A stretch of DNA of 33,355 bases from Flavobacteriaceae bacterium (GTDB lineage Bacteria; Bacteroidota; Bacteroidia; Flavobacteriales; Flavobacteriaceae): assembly GCA_947456815.1 (NCBI GenBank), contig CANGTL010000031.1:1-33355 (forward strand), written 5' to 3'. The position numbers were made by a program, and so were the translations under genes. Below are positions 1 through 7,590 of the stretch, piece after piece (position 1 is the first letter of the stretch; each line of letters opens with the position of its first letter). The notes beneath the pieces were generated by a model. The model saw only the letters and a program-made list of their open reading frames with translations, was not told the DNA's origin and searched no databases.

Positions 1-417
1 AAAGGTGAAATTGGTTATATTATTTTAGGTCGTGACCATCATGATGTTTCCGGCACCGATTCTCCGTACCGCGAAACCTCAAACATATATGACGGTTCTC
101 GATTTACAGCCGACATGGCCATTCAAAATGTAATTGGCGATAGTTTCCGCGGTGCCACTTGGGTATCCATTCACAATGGTGGCGGTGTAGGTTGGGGCGA
201 AGTAATCAACGGTGGATTTGGGATGGTTCTTGATGGCAGTGCAGACGCTTCAAGACGATTAGAATCGATGTTATTTTGGGATGTGAATAATGGTATTTCC
301 CGAAGAAGTTGGGCTCGAAATGAAGGTGCCGTTTTCGCTATTAAAAGAGCGATGGAAAGTCAACCTTTGTTGAAAGTTACGATTCCAAACGAAGTTGATT
401 CTAGTTTACTAGATTAA
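1..417 (+). CDS. hutU: Urocanate hydratase, C-terminal part (5' end outside window)
   Basis: Open from the first base to a TAA at 415-417, giving about 138 residues. Urocanate hydratase uses tightly bound NAD+ to convert urocanate to 4-imidazolone-5-propanoate, the second step of histidine breakdown, in the cytoplasm. The family signature is visible as RGATWVSIHNGGGVGWGE, preceded by SPYRETSNIYDGS and followed by a DGSADASRRLESMLFWD stretch that matches the C-terminal NAD-site region of HutU. The tail after SWARNEGAVFAIKRAME is the normal length for the family, so the gene ends naturally rather than being broken. The next gene starts 116 bp later on the same strand; no strong terminator hairpin was seen between them. 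The histidine pathway is not otherwise represented in the window. Confidence 0.93.
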   Translation, partial: KGEIGYIILGRDHHDVSGTDSPYRETSNIYDGSRFTADMAIQNVIGDSFRGATWVSIHNGGGVGWGEVINGGFGMVLDGSADASRRLESMLFWDVNNGISRRSWARNEGAVFAIKRAMESQPLLKVTIPNEVDSSLLD

Positions 418-498
418 GAAACTTTCATCGTTTTACTTTTTTGATTTTTTAACTGTTAAACAATTTAGAAAAGCAGATTTTGTTTGCTTGATGTTGCT

Positions 499-506
499 TA
501 ATTTTG
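499..506 (+). promoter_or_regulatory. Candidate -7 box for the DUF4136 gene
   Basis: TAATTTTG fits the Bacteroidota -7 consensus TAnnTTTG and lies 27 bp before the ATG at 534. A TTTG at 479-482 could be the -33 element, but the spacing of 16 is shorter than the usual 19-21, so this is only a candidate. Confidence 0.4.
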
Positions 507-533
507 AGTGACTATTGCACTTAAATCTTAAAA

Positions 534-1073
534 ATGAATATGATGAAAGCGATAAAAATCCTACCCTTACTCCTACTCTTTGCTGTTGCTTCCTGCAGCT
601 CGATTAGAGTCTATTCCGACTACGATAAGAAATTCGATTTTTCCCAATACAAAACGTACGCTTACTACAAAAACGGTATCGACAAGGCGGAAGTCTCTGA
701 CTTAGACAAGAAAAGAATACTCCGCGCTATTGATGAAGTAATGGCGACCAAAGGATTTACCAAAAGCGAAACGCCCGATATGTTGATTTCTATCAATGCC
801 AAGTCAGAACAAAATGTCAATGTGAACAATTTCAATGGAGGTTGGGGTTGGGGATTTGGCTGGGGCTGGGATCCATTCTGGGGTGGAAATACGATGGTTT
901 CTACTTCAACGGATGGTATTCTCACCATCGACCTCATCGATGCCAAACTAAAAGAACTCATCTGGCAAGGTGAAGGAACGGGTTATCTCACCAAAAATGT
1001 GGATAAGAAAGATGAAAATGTTAAGTTGTTTGTCACTGAGATTTTGGCGCAGTATCCGCCGGTGAAGAAGTAG
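534..1073 (+). CDS. DUF4136-type lipoprotein
   Basis: A 179-residue predicted outer-membrane lipoprotein. The N-terminus has basic residues (MNMMKAIK), a hydrophobic core and a lipobox ending AVASC, so Cys21 is the likely lipidated residue. The body SIRVYSDYDKKFDFSQYKTYAYY is the typical opening of DUF4136, a family of small envelope proteins of unknown function common in Bacteroidota and Proteobacteria. A Gly/Trp/Phe-rich patch (about residues 101-118, GGWGWGFGWGWDPFWGG) interrupts the domain in mid sequence; such patches are seen in some members. The start could be M1, M3 or M4; ATG at 534 gives a proper signal. The gene is alone, followed by a repeat-filled gap and convergent with the E1 gene. 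No function should be assigned beyond envelope lipoprotein. Confidence 0.8.
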   Translation: MNMMKAIKILPLLLLFAVASCSSIRVYSDYDKKFDFSQYKTYAYYKNGIDKAEVSDLDKKRILRAIDEVMATKGFTKSETPDMLISINAKSEQNVNVNNFNGGWGWGFGWGWDPFWGGNTMVSTSTDGILTIDLIDAKLKELIWQGEGTGYLTKNVDKKDENVKLFVTEILAQYPPVKK

Positions 1074-1079
1074 TTGAGA

Positions 1080-1341
1080 GTTGTAGGTTGTAAGTTGTAC
1101 GTTAAAAAAAAGTTGAACCGTGATATCATTGTGTGGTTTCCCCTCCTTTGGAGGGGTGCCCGAAGGGCGGGGTGGTTCTAGCCCGGATGGCAATGAAAAG
1201 ATTTTTGCGAAAGCGGTTTTGTTTTTCTTGTTGCCGAAACGCGACCAGCGGAAGCGCTTTCGGGAACTTTAGTAAAACCAACCGATTTGGTGAAAACTTG
1301 CAATGAACAGCTGGAATAGCTCCCAACTTACAACCTACAAC
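1080..1341. repeat. 262-bp element bounded by 17-bp inverted repeats
   Basis: Bases 1080-1096 (GTTGTAGGTTGTAAGTT) are the exact reverse complement of 1325-1341. The element fills almost the whole convergent gap between the DUF4136 gene (ends 1073) and the E1 gene (ends 1358). It contains a perfect 7-bp hairpin at 1140-1156 and a 4-bp hairpin at 1158-1168 within a CCCTCC/GGAGGG/GGGCGGGG block of the kind dispersed in flavobacterial genomes, and a diverged stretch resembling the AGCCC...GATT...AGCTCC element described elsewhere in this window. It carries no credible ORF. It may be a small non-autonomous mobile unit or several nested repeats. Confidence 0.6.
1140..1176. repeat. GC-rich double hairpin repeat
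   Basis: CCCCTCC (1140-1146) pairs exactly with GGAGGGG (1150-1156) over a TTT loop, and GCCC (1158-1161) pairs with GGGC (1165-1168) over GAA. The block then ends in GGGGTGGT. It is the most GC-rich spot in the left end and lies between convergent genes, where it could also stop transcription, although no T-run follows directly. Confidence 0.55.
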
Positions 1342-1357
1342 ATACAACATACAACCA

Positions 1358-3421
1358 TCAATACCCCAACAATTCCTCCATCTTCGCTTTTACCTTATCC
1401 ACATTCGGAATCATGGTATGCTCTAACGTACTATTCAACGGAATCGCAGGTAAATTCTCGGATCCAATAGTCATCACAGGCGCATCTAAATATCTAAAAC
1501 ATTTTTCTTGTATCAGTCCAGCCAAACTGCGCGCAAACGTATTATTGACAGGTTCTTCAGTTACAATGAGGCACTTTTTGGTTTTTTGTACAGACTTCAT
1601 GATTGCTTCTTCATCTAAAGGAAACAAGGTTCTCAAATCGATAATTTCTACTTGATTTTTCATGCCGATGGAAGCATTCAACGCCCAATGCACGCCCATA
1701 CCATAAGTAATCACGGAAATCGTTTCTTCGGTTTCTTGACCCCAAATTTCTTGCACGATATTGGCTTTCCCGAAAGGCAAGATATAATCTTCGCTAGGTT
1801 CAAAAACACGGGCTTCGTCGGTGCCTTTCACTTTGCTCCAATACAAACCTTTGTGTTCTAAAATCACCACTGGATTCGGATCGTAATAGGCTGCTTTTAG
1901 CAAACCTTTCAAATCGGCGCCGTTACTCGGGTACGCGATTTTGATTCCTCGAATATTGGTCAATACGCTTTCTACCGAAGACGAATGATACGGGCCACCG
2001 CTGCCATAAGCGCCAATCGGAACACGTAAAATCATGCTCACGGGCCATTTGCCGTTGGTGAGATAACAAGATCGACTCACCTCTGTAAACAACTGGTTCA
2101 ATCCCGGCCAAATATAATCGGCAAATTGCACCTCAACGATGGGCTTCAAACCCACTGCGGACATGCCGACTGTTGAGCCCACAATAAACGCTTCTTGAAT
2201 TGGCGTATTAAAAACACGCTCGTCGCCAAACTTCTGCGCCAACGTCGCTGCTTCTCTAAACACGCCGCCCAAACGGCCGCCGACGTCTTGTCCGTAGAGC
2301 AAACACTCTGGATGTTTTTTCATCAATTCTTCGACGGCAAATAACGCACAATCCACCATCACAACTTTGTCTTCCCGCAGTGGATTGCGTTCTCCAACTT
2401 CTTCCGTAATCGGCGTTGGCGCAAAATCATGGGTAAACAAATCTTCTGGTTTTGGATCTTCCGCTAGTTGCGCTTCCTCAAAATCAGCTTTGACTTTTAT
2501 AATGGCGTCTTGTTCTATTTTTAAAATTTCTTCTGTACTAAATCCAGCGTCTAACAATTGTTGTTGCAAAACAGGATACGGATCTCTCGACTTAGCTTCC
2601 TCCAAATCATCGCGATACCATTCCATGCGAACACCAGAAGTATGGTGGTTAAGCAAAGGAACTTTCGCATGCACTAAGAATGGTCGACGTTCTTTTCGCA
2701 TGGTTTCCAACACGTTTTGAATCGCCAAATAGCTTTCAGTAAAGTTGGCTCCGTCTATTGAAATAGCTTCAATGCCGTGAAATCCTTTCGCATACTCAAA
2801 CGCATTTTGGGCACGTGTTTCCTTCGCATTCGCTGAAATATCCCAGCCGTTGTCTTGCACCAAATACAAAATCGGCAATTGCTTTAATGCCGCCATTTGA
2901 AACGCTTCCGCTACTTCGCCTTCGGTCACAGAGGCATCACCTAAGGAACAAACGACAATGGGTTTTTGTTGATTTTTATCTTCAATGCCAATATTTTCCT
3001 GATACCAAAATCCCATCGCGGCGCCTGTTGCTGGAATAGCCTGCATGCCCGTTGCGGAAGATTGATGTGGAATCTTAGGTTTATTCGCATCGCGCAAACT
3101 CGGATGGCAATAATAGGTTCTTCCGCCCGAAAACGGATCGTCGCGTTTCGCCATCAATTGCAACATCAAATCGTATGGTCGCATGCCAATGCCCAACAAC
3201 ATCGAATCGTCTCGATAATACGGAAAGGCATAATCCTGCGGCAACAATTGCATTGCCACAGCTATTTGAATCGCTTCGTGTCCACGTGAAGTCGCATGTA
3301 CGTATTTAGAAACGATTTTAAAGTTATCCTCATACAATTCCGTCATCGCCTTCGCGGTCGCCATCGTTGAGAATGCCTGCTCTAAAATGATTTTGTTCAA
3401 TGTCTTTTCTGCTATTTCCAT
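1358..3421 (-). CDS. 2-oxo acid dehydrogenase E1, alpha-beta fusion (branched-chain type)
   Basis: A 687-residue protein containing both E1 halves in one chain. It decarboxylates a branched-chain or related 2-oxo acid with thiamine diphosphate and passes the acyl group to lipoyl-E2. The alpha half (about 1-330) shows the RGHEAIQ and YYRDDSMLLG motifs and the ThDP-binding block GDASVTEGEV (about 161-170) to QDNGWDIS (189-196). The beta half begins near ERNPLREDKVVMVDCALFAVEELM and includes LYGQDVGGRLGGVFREA, FADYIWPGLNQL and VEIIDLRTLFPLDEE. I chose the ATG at 3421 (MEIAEKTLNK); a longer reading to 3472 lies inside an inverted repeat and does not look like protein. Fused E1s of this kind are common in Bacteroidota. 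Its E2 is two genes upstream, with ilvE between; E3 is not in the window. Substrate is not decided by sequence: 2-oxoisovalerate-type acids are most likely, phenylpyruvate is possible from context. Confidence 0.9.
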   Translation of the reverse strand: MEIAEKTLNKIILEQAFSTMATAKAMTELYEDNFKIVSKYVHATSRGHEAIQIAVAMQLLPQDYAFPYYRDDSMLLGIGMRPYDLMLQLMAKRDDPFSGGRTYYCHPSLRDANKPKIPHQSSATGMQAIPATGAAMGFWYQENIGIEDKNQQKPIVVCSLGDASVTEGEVAEAFQMAALKQLPILYLVQDNGWDISANAKETRAQNAFEYAKGFHGIEAISIDGANFTESYLAIQNVLETMRKERRPFLVHAKVPLLNHHTSGVRMEWYRDDLEEAKSRDPYPVLQQQLLDAGFSTEEILKIEQDAIIKVKADFEEAQLAEDPKPEDLFTHDFAPTPITEEVGERNPLREDKVVMVDCALFAVEELMKKHPECLLYGQDVGGRLGGVFREAATLAQKFGDERVFNTPIQEAFIVGSTVGMSAVGLKPIVEVQFADYIWPGLNQLFTEVSRSCYLTNGKWPVSMILRVPIGAYGSGGPYHSSSVESVLTNIRGIKIAYPSNGADLKGLLKAAYYDPNPVVILEHKGLYWSKVKGTDEARVFEPSEDYILPFGKANIVQEIWGQETEETISVITYGMGVHWALNASIGMKNQVEIIDLRTLFPLDEEAIMKSVQKTKKCLIVTEEPVNNTFARSLAGLIQEKCFRYLDAPVMTIGSENLPAIPLNSTLEHTMIPNVDKVKAKMEELLGY

Positions 3422-3434
3422 TGTTTGATTTTTT

Positions 3435-3479
3435 GCCACGAATACACGAATAATGATTTTCAATTCGTGCATTCGTGGC
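3435..3479. repeat. GCCACGAAT...ATTCGTGGC inverted repeat, copy 1
   Basis: Arms 3435-3451 and 3463-3479 match in 16 of 17 positions after reverse complementing, with an 11-base loop, and are followed on the plus strand by TTTTAC and a T-run. A second copy with the same arm sequence is at 7772-7809. It lies immediately upstream of the E1 start codon, so it would fold in the 5' untranslated part of the message. Confidence 0.75.
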
Positions 3480-3498
3480 TTTTACTTTTTTTGTTTTT

Positions 3499-3571
3499 GG
3501 GCAGACAATTCCCGCTTTCGCCTTTATCTTTGTTCGTTCCTCACAAAGGATATCGGCTTAATCGGGGCTGC
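3499..3571 (-). ncRNA. AGCCCCG-type structured element, copy F
   Basis: On the minus strand this reads GCAGCCCCGAT...ATATCC, then an inner helix CTTTGT/ACAAAG (3543-3548 with 3528-3533), then AGATAAAGGCGAAAGCGGGAATT, ending in CTGCCC. It aligns with copies at 7673, 10395, 18120 and 33135. The inner helix differs in bases yet still pairs. The minus orientation is the same as that of the flanking ilvE and E1 genes, unlike copies A, B and C. Confidence 0.5.
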
Positions 3572-3591
3572 GCATCCCATTCCTATTCAAA

Positions 3592-4668
3592 CTAACGTGG
3601 CTGCGTCGCATAGCTTTCCACAGGAACAATCCATCCGAAAGGATCTGCTATGCGCTGTGTTTTCATATCGTTAAACCTATTTTTAATCTCTTCTCCAATC
3701 GGATTTCCTTCCGGCAATGCAATGGCAAAATCGCCATTACCAATTTCCTCCACCAAGGCAATTCCAACGGCTGTTCCAACGCCAAATGCTTCTTCCAACA
3801 AATTATTCTTCGACGCTTCTTTAATCTCCGTCATCGTAATCGGACGTTCGGTAACTTCAAATCCTTTGGCTCGAAGCATATCGATGACACTTAAGCGTGT
3901 GATACCAGAAAGAATTGATCCGCTCAAATCAGGCGTGATAAATTTCCCGCCAATCTTGAAGAAAATATTCATCGTGCCGACTTCTTGAATGTATTCAAAA
4001 TCTTGAGCGTCTAACCACAAAACCTGATCGTATCCTTTAGCTTTGGCATATTCGGTTGGGCGAATTGCACCCGCATAATTTCCGGCAGCTTTCGCTTCAC
4101 CTGTTCCGCCATTAACGGCACGAACGTATTTGGTTTCCGCATATAATTTAATTCTTCTATTAAAGAAAGGTCCGGCTGGCGATGCCATGATAATAAATTT
4201 AAAGCTGGTCGCAGCACGCATTCCGATAAAAGCTTCATCGGCATACATAAACGGTCTTAAATACAAGGAGCTTCCTTCTTGTGTTGGCACCCAATTTTTC
4301 TCTAAAGCCACCAATTGCTTCAATCCTTCTACGAACAAATCTTCAGGAAAATTCGGCATTCCCATTCGATAGGCACTTACATTCATACGCTTCGCATTTT
4401 CATCAGGACGAAATAACAAAGGTGAATTGTTTTTGCCCATCGTTGCTTTCAATCCTTCAAAAATCGCCTGTCCGTAATGCAGCGCCATTGCCGCTGGATG
4501 TGTTGGTATCAATTCTAAAGGTTCAATTCTTGGGTTGACCCACGCGCCGTTTTGGTATTCGCAAATAAACATATGGTCGGTAAACGCAATCCCCATTGGA
4601 ACATTGTTGATATCGACTTGAGCTACTTTAGAAACTAAGGCTGGAGTTACTTTTATATTGTAAGACAT
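3592..4668 (-). CDS. ilvE: Branched-chain amino acid aminotransferase
   Basis: A 358-residue class IV (fold IV) PLP aminotransferase of the long BCAT type. It moves the amino group of Val, Leu or Ile, and in many homologues Phe, to 2-oxoglutarate. The catalytic lysine is K193 in GGTGEAKAAGNYAGAIRP. Also visible are the phosphate and substrate loops ALHYGQAIFEGLKA (about 62-75), SLYLRPFMYADEAFIG, QEVGTMNIFF and GSILSGITRLSVIDM. Length and start fit the family. The gene is 11 bp behind the E2 gene and 170 bp ahead of the E1 gene, so it is wedged inside what should be a dehydrogenase operon. This placement argues for a catabolic rather than only biosynthetic job. Identity as a BCAT is firm; true substrate range is not. 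Confidence 0.93.
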   Translation of the reverse strand: MSYNIKVTPALVSKVAQVDINNVPMGIAFTDHMFICEYQNGAWVNPRIEPLELIPTHPAAMALHYGQAIFEGLKATMGKNNSPLLFRPDENAKRMNVSAYRMGMPNFPEDLFVEGLKQLVALEKNWVPTQEGSSLYLRPFMYADEAFIGMRAATSFKFIIMASPAGPFFNRRIKLYAETKYVRAVNGGTGEAKAAGNYAGAIRPTEYAKAKGYDQVLWLDAQDFEYIQEVGTMNIFFKIGGKFITPDLSGSILSGITRLSVIDMLRAKGFEVTERPITMTEIKEASKNNLLEEAFGVGTAVGIALVEEIGNGDFAIALPEGNPIGEEIKNRFNDMKTQRIADPFGWIVPVESYATQPR

Positions 4669-4679
4669 ACGCTAAAATT

Positions 4680-5990
4680 TTATAGTGTTGTATTGTGGTC
4701 AAATTGTTCTAAATAATCGCCGACTTTTCGAAGGAATGAACCGCCTAAAAAGCCGTCTACGACGCGATGATCGAAGGAAAGCGAAAGATACATCATGCTG
4801 CGAATCGCAATTTCATCGCCTTTTTCGGTGGTGATGACTTCCGGTCGTTTTTTGATAATTCCAAAGGCCAAAATCGCTACTTCTGGTTGATTGATAATCG
4901 GTGTTCCCATCAAGCTTCCGAACGTGCCAACATTCGAAATCGTAAATGTACTTCCTTGAATTTCTTCGGGTTTGAGTTTGTTGTTTCGAGAACTTTCTGC
5001 TAGATGATTGACTGTTTTCGCCAATTCAAATAAACTTTTCTCGTTGGCATTTTTCACCACTGGAACAATTAAATTTCCAGACGGCAATGCGGTCGCCATT
5101 CCGATATTGATATCGCTATGAACGATGATATTTTTGTCATCAACAGAAACATTAATCAAGGGGAAATCCTGAATTCCCTTGGCAACGGCGTCTACGAAAA
5201 TCGGCGTAAAGGTGAGTTTCTCGTTGTATTTATTTTGAAAATCGTCTTTGTATTGGTTTCTCCAATCTACCAAATTCGTCACATCAACTTCAATATAAGA
5301 AGTCACGTGTGGCGACGTTTGTTTCGAATAAACCATGTGATCGGCAATCATTTTCCGCATGCGATCCATTTCGATGATGCGGTCTTTGCCTTCGACGAAA
5401 TTGATTTTTGGCTTGGGAAAGGAAGTTGTTGGTTGTTGGTTGTTGGTTGTTGGTATGCTCTGAATTGGATATTTTCGACTTTTTAGATAATTGAAAACAT
5501 CGCTTTTTTGAATTCGTCCGTCAGTTCCGGAACCTGAAATGGTTTGTAGTTCTTCAATCGATAAATTTTCTTTTTGTGCAATGCTGATGATCAGTGGACT
5601 TAGGAAGTTGTCAGTTGACAGTTGTCTGTTCTTGGTTATTGGTTGATGGTTGTCGGTTGTTGGTTGCGCGTTTTCAGTCTTGGCTCTTGGCTCTTTCTTC
5701 TCACCAGCTTCTTCTGTTTTTCCGATCGTTATTTTCTTTCCTGTCGCTTTACCATCTGTTTCTATTAATGCCAAAACTTCACCGACAGCCACAACAGCAT
5801 CTTTCGCAAAACGGATTTCGGTAATCGTTCCTGAAAATGGCGATGGAATTTCGCTGTCTACTTTATCGGTAGCGACTTCAACTAAAGTTTCCTCCGCTTC
5901 CACAAAATCACCGACTTTCTTAGTCCAGTTGATGATGGTCGCTTCTGAAATACTTTCGCCCATTTTAGGCATTTTGAATTCTATAATCAT
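4680..5990 (-). CDS. Dihydrolipoamide acyltransferase, E2 of a branched-chain-type 2-oxo acid dehydrogenase
   Basis: 436 residues, three domains. The lipoyl domain (1-78) carries the lipoylation lysine K43 in TDKVDSEIPS. The E1/E3-binding domain is about residues 129-170 (SPLIISIAQKENLS ... GSGTDGRIQKSDVFNYL). The catalytic domain begins near 200 (IIEMDRMRKMIADHMVYSKQTSPHVT) and ends with the active-site HRVVDG at 408-413. The two linkers are odd: residues 109-127 (QPTTDNHQPITKNRQLSTD) and about 181-189 (TTNNQQPTT) are translated copies of the GTTGTCGG/GTTGGTT-type repeats found between genes elsewhere in the window. They keep the frame and lie where flexible linkers are expected. Downstream ilvE starts 11 bp after its stop. 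Acyl specificity (branched-chain versus other) is inferred from the linked E1 and ilvE. Confidence 0.92.
   Translation of the reverse strand: MIIEFKMPKMGESISEATIINWTKKVGDFVEAEETLVEVATDKVDSEIPSPFSGTITEIRFAKDAVVAVGEVLALIETDGKATGKKITIGKTEEAGEKKEPRAKTENAQPTTDNHQPITKNRQLSTDNFLSPLIISIAQKENLSIEELQTISGSGTDGRIQKSDVFNYLKSRKYPIQSIPTTNNQQPTTSFPKPKINFVEGKDRIIEMDRMRKMIADHMVYSKQTSPHVTSYIEVDVTNLVDWRNQYKDDFQNKYNEKLTFTPIFVDAVAKGIQDFPLINVSVDDKNIIVHSDINIGMATALPSGNLIVPVVKNANEKSLFELAKTVNHLAESSRNNKLKPEEIQGSTFTISNVGTFGSLMGTPIINQPEVAILAFGIIKKRPEVITTEKGDEIAIRSMMYLSLSFDHRVVDGFLGGSFLRKVGDYLEQFDHNTTL
5424..5454. repeat. GTTGGTT array inside the E2 gene
   Basis: Tandem GTTGTTGGTTGTTGGTTGTTGG in the coding sequence, read on the minus strand as the second-linker peptide TTNNQQPTT. 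Same family as the arrays at 5606, 7591, 10314, 15869 and 28191. Confidence 0.7.
5606..5668. repeat. GTTGTCGG-type array inside the E2 gene
   Basis: Degenerate GTTGTCAGTTGACAGTTGTC...GGTTGTCGGTTGTTGG array translated on the minus strand as the first E2 linker (about residues 109-127). Members differ by single bases, so it is an aged array rather than a fresh expansion. Confidence 0.7.
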
Positions 5991-6006
5991 AGCTGTTAGC
6001 CTTAAG

Positions 6007-6113
6007 CTGTAAGCGATTAGCCTTAAAGGAAATTACTTACAGCATTGTATAATTTCAGGTTGAACCTGACTTAATTTTTATTTTTTTTTCAGCTTATTGC
6101 TAATTGCTAAAAG
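6007..6113. repeat. Repeat-filled gap between paaY and E2, with a 15-bp palindrome
   Basis: The gap holds several AGCTTA/GCTAATTGCTAA-like words (6000-6030 and 6092-6113), a style of dispersed flavobacterial repeat, and a perfect palindrome at 6055-6069: TCAGGTT (6055-6061), G, AACCTGA (6063-6069). The palindrome is not followed by a T-run on the minus strand, so it is a poor terminator; an operator or a short mRNA hairpin is possible. Confidence 0.45.
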
Positions 6114-6114
6114 C

Positions 6115-6714
6115 TTATTCCTCTTTCTTAAATTCTTCTAATGTTTTATAAAACGCTTCTTGAGTTGGTCTGTTAGCTGGAATTTCTCTTAGTGGTTCAA
6201 CAGCTCTTAAAGATTCGTAACATTCCTCCGGCAACTGCTGGTATAAGGCGGTTCCCTTGGTCTTCCAGTCGATCATATCGTCTGAAATATCTTTGACAAT
6301 TACTGCTGGATTACCGACTACCATTTTGCGATTGGGAATTTTCATTCCTGCTTTTACAAAACTCAACGCACCGATTATACATTCATCACCAACGTCCGCA
6401 TCATCCATAATTACGGCATTCATCCCGACGAGACTATTTGCTCCGATATTGGCTCCATGAATAATCGCTCCGTGACCGATATGCGCTCCAGCTTTCAACA
6501 CCATCGACTTTCCTGGAAACATATGAATGGTACAGTTCTCCTGTACATTGCAGCCGTCTTCAATGATGATTTCTCCCCAATCGCCGCGAACCGCCGCACC
6601 TGGACCGACATAAACGTCTTTTCCGATAATCACGTTGCCAGTCACCGCCGCTTCTGGGTGGATAAAGCTACTTTCGTGGATGACGGGAATAAACCCTTTG
6701 AATTCGTAGATCAT
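6115..6714 (-). CDS. paaY: PaaY-type hexapeptide-repeat thioesterase (gamma-carbonic-anhydrase fold)
   Basis: 199 residues from the ATG at 6714 (MIYEFKGFIPVIHESSFIHPEA); a reading from 6765 adds 17 residues that do not fit the family and come from a repeat. Left-handed beta-helix repeats run through about residues 15-150 (VTGNVIIGKDVYVGPGAAVRGDWGE, GAHIGHGAIIHG, NSLVGMNAVIMDDADVG). The tail VEPLREIPANRP closely resembles E. coli PaaY (VEPLREIEPGR). PaaY hydrolyses the CoA ester of 2-hydroxycyclohepta-1,4,6-triene-1-formate, a dead-end product formed when the ring-opening step stalls, and so frees CoA. The metal-binding histidines of the gamma-CA fold appear as IHMFPG, HIGHGAIIHG. Position between the hydratase and E2 fits this job. 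Generic gamma-carbonic anhydrase is the alternative, made less likely by the C-terminal match and the operon. Confidence 0.85.
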   Translation of the reverse strand: MIYEFKGFIPVIHESSFIHPEAAVTGNVIIGKDVYVGPGAAVRGDWGEIIIEDGCNVQENCTIHMFPGKSMVLKAGAHIGHGAIIHGANIGANSLVGMNAVIMDDADVGDECIIGALSFVKAGMKIPNRKMVVGNPAVIVKDISDDMIDWKTKGTALYQQLPEECYESLRAVEPLREIPANRPTQEAFYKTLEEFKKEE

Positions 6715-6735
6715 TTTTTTTGAGATAAAAGATTT

Positions 6736-6837
6736 AAGACCGCTAGGCTGCAAGAAGCAAGACAAATTTTAACCAAGATACTTTTTGGACTACCTCTTGC
6801 CGCGAAGCAATCTTGCTTCTTACAGCGAAGCGGTCTT
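6736..6837. repeat. 27-bp-arm inverted repeat between the hydratase gene and paaY
   Basis: Arms 6736-6762 and 6811-6837 match in 24 of 27 positions after reverse complementing (AAGACCGCT...GCAAGAAGCAAGA against TCTTGCTTCT...AGCGGTCTT). The 48-base centre includes a second GCAAGAGGTAGTCC-like word. It occupies almost the whole 126-bp gap and would fold into a long hairpin in the operon message. Confidence 0.65.
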
Positions 6838-6840
6838 TTT

Positions 6841-7590
6841 CTATTTAAATTTTTCTAATGTTTCCTTTGTAAAATCCGATAACACCAATCGCCCGCTTAT
6901 CGCCGCTCTTTCTGCCAACAGGTTATCCCAATCCTCAGTGCCTCTCCAAAATATCTTTTTCATTTCGACCATTGCTTCTGGATTGTAGGTGCATAAATGT
7001 TCCGCAAACTTTTGCACTTCTACATCTAACTCTTCGATATCTTGATACACATTGGCAAACAATCCTTTGCTTCTCGCCCATTCCGCATCGTAAAACGAAT
7101 TGGCGTCGATGGCGATTTGCGACATGGCGGAAACACCCATTTTTCTTTCGATGGCAGGTGAAACGACAAATGGACCAATTCCGACATTGAGTTCACTCAG
7201 CTTAATCGAAGCGAATTGCGTTGCCATACAATAATCCGTAGAAGCTGCTATTCCTACTCCGCCGCCCACTGTTTTCCCTTGAATACGCCCTATGATAAAC
7301 TTCGGGCATTTGCGCATCGCATTGATGACATTGGCAAAGCCAGAAAAGAATACTTTTCCGGTTGCTGCATCGTTGATGGCGATGAGTTCTTTGAAACTCG
7401 CTCCAGCGCAAAAAGTTCGGTCGCCACCACTCTGAAGAATAATGACTTTGATGTCATCGTTATTGCCAGCTTCAGTGATGGTGTCGGCTAATTTTTTTAA
7501 TACATCACTTGGTAAAGAGTTTTGTTCCGGATGAAAAAACTCGATGGTGGCGATGTTGTTTTGTATGTTTTGTTTTACGTATGCGTCCAT
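6841..7590 (-). CDS. Enoyl-CoA hydratase/isomerase family protein, PaaF-like by position
   Basis: 249-residue crotonase-fold enzyme. Oxyanion-hole segments are visible: RTFCAGASFKEL (about 58-69) and GKTVGGGVGIAAS (about 105-117). In classical hydratases two glutamates are catalytic; here the first is replaced by Gly113 (GGGVGIAAS) and only the second position is acidic (Glu133 in LSELNVGIGP). The usual PGAGGTQR loop is replaced by GPFVVSPAIERKMG. In the phenylacetate pathway a hydratase (PaaF) is needed to hydrate 2,3-dehydroadipyl-CoA, and a clear PaaG is encoded separately at 13461, so PaaF is the open role. The missing glutamate makes simple PaaF chemistry uncertain; isomerase or lyase activity remains possible. 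The ATG at 7590 is directly abutted upstream by a GTTGTCGG array. Confidence 0.82.
   Translation of the reverse strand: MDAYVKQNIQNNIATIEFFHPEQNSLPSDVLKKLADTITEAGNNDDIKVIILQSGGDRTFCAGASFKELIAINDAATGKVFFSGFANVINAMRKCPKFIIGRIQGKTVGGGVGIAASTDYCMATQFASIKLSELNVGIGPFVVSPAIERKMGVSAMSQIAIDANSFYDAEWARSKGLFANVYQDIEELDVEVQKFAEHLCTYNPEAMVEMKKIFWRGTEDWDNLLAERAAISGRLVLSDFTKETLEKFK

Noticed and set aside
665..961. 98-residue minus-strand frame across the DUF4136 gene
   Set aside because: Shadow of a gene with a clear lipoprotein signal; the Pro/Gln run is the reverse reading of the Gly/Trp patch.
2367..2720. 117-residue plus-strand frame within the E1 gene
   Set aside because: Antisense shadow of conserved E1 coding sequence; Ser/Lys-rich with no domain likeness.
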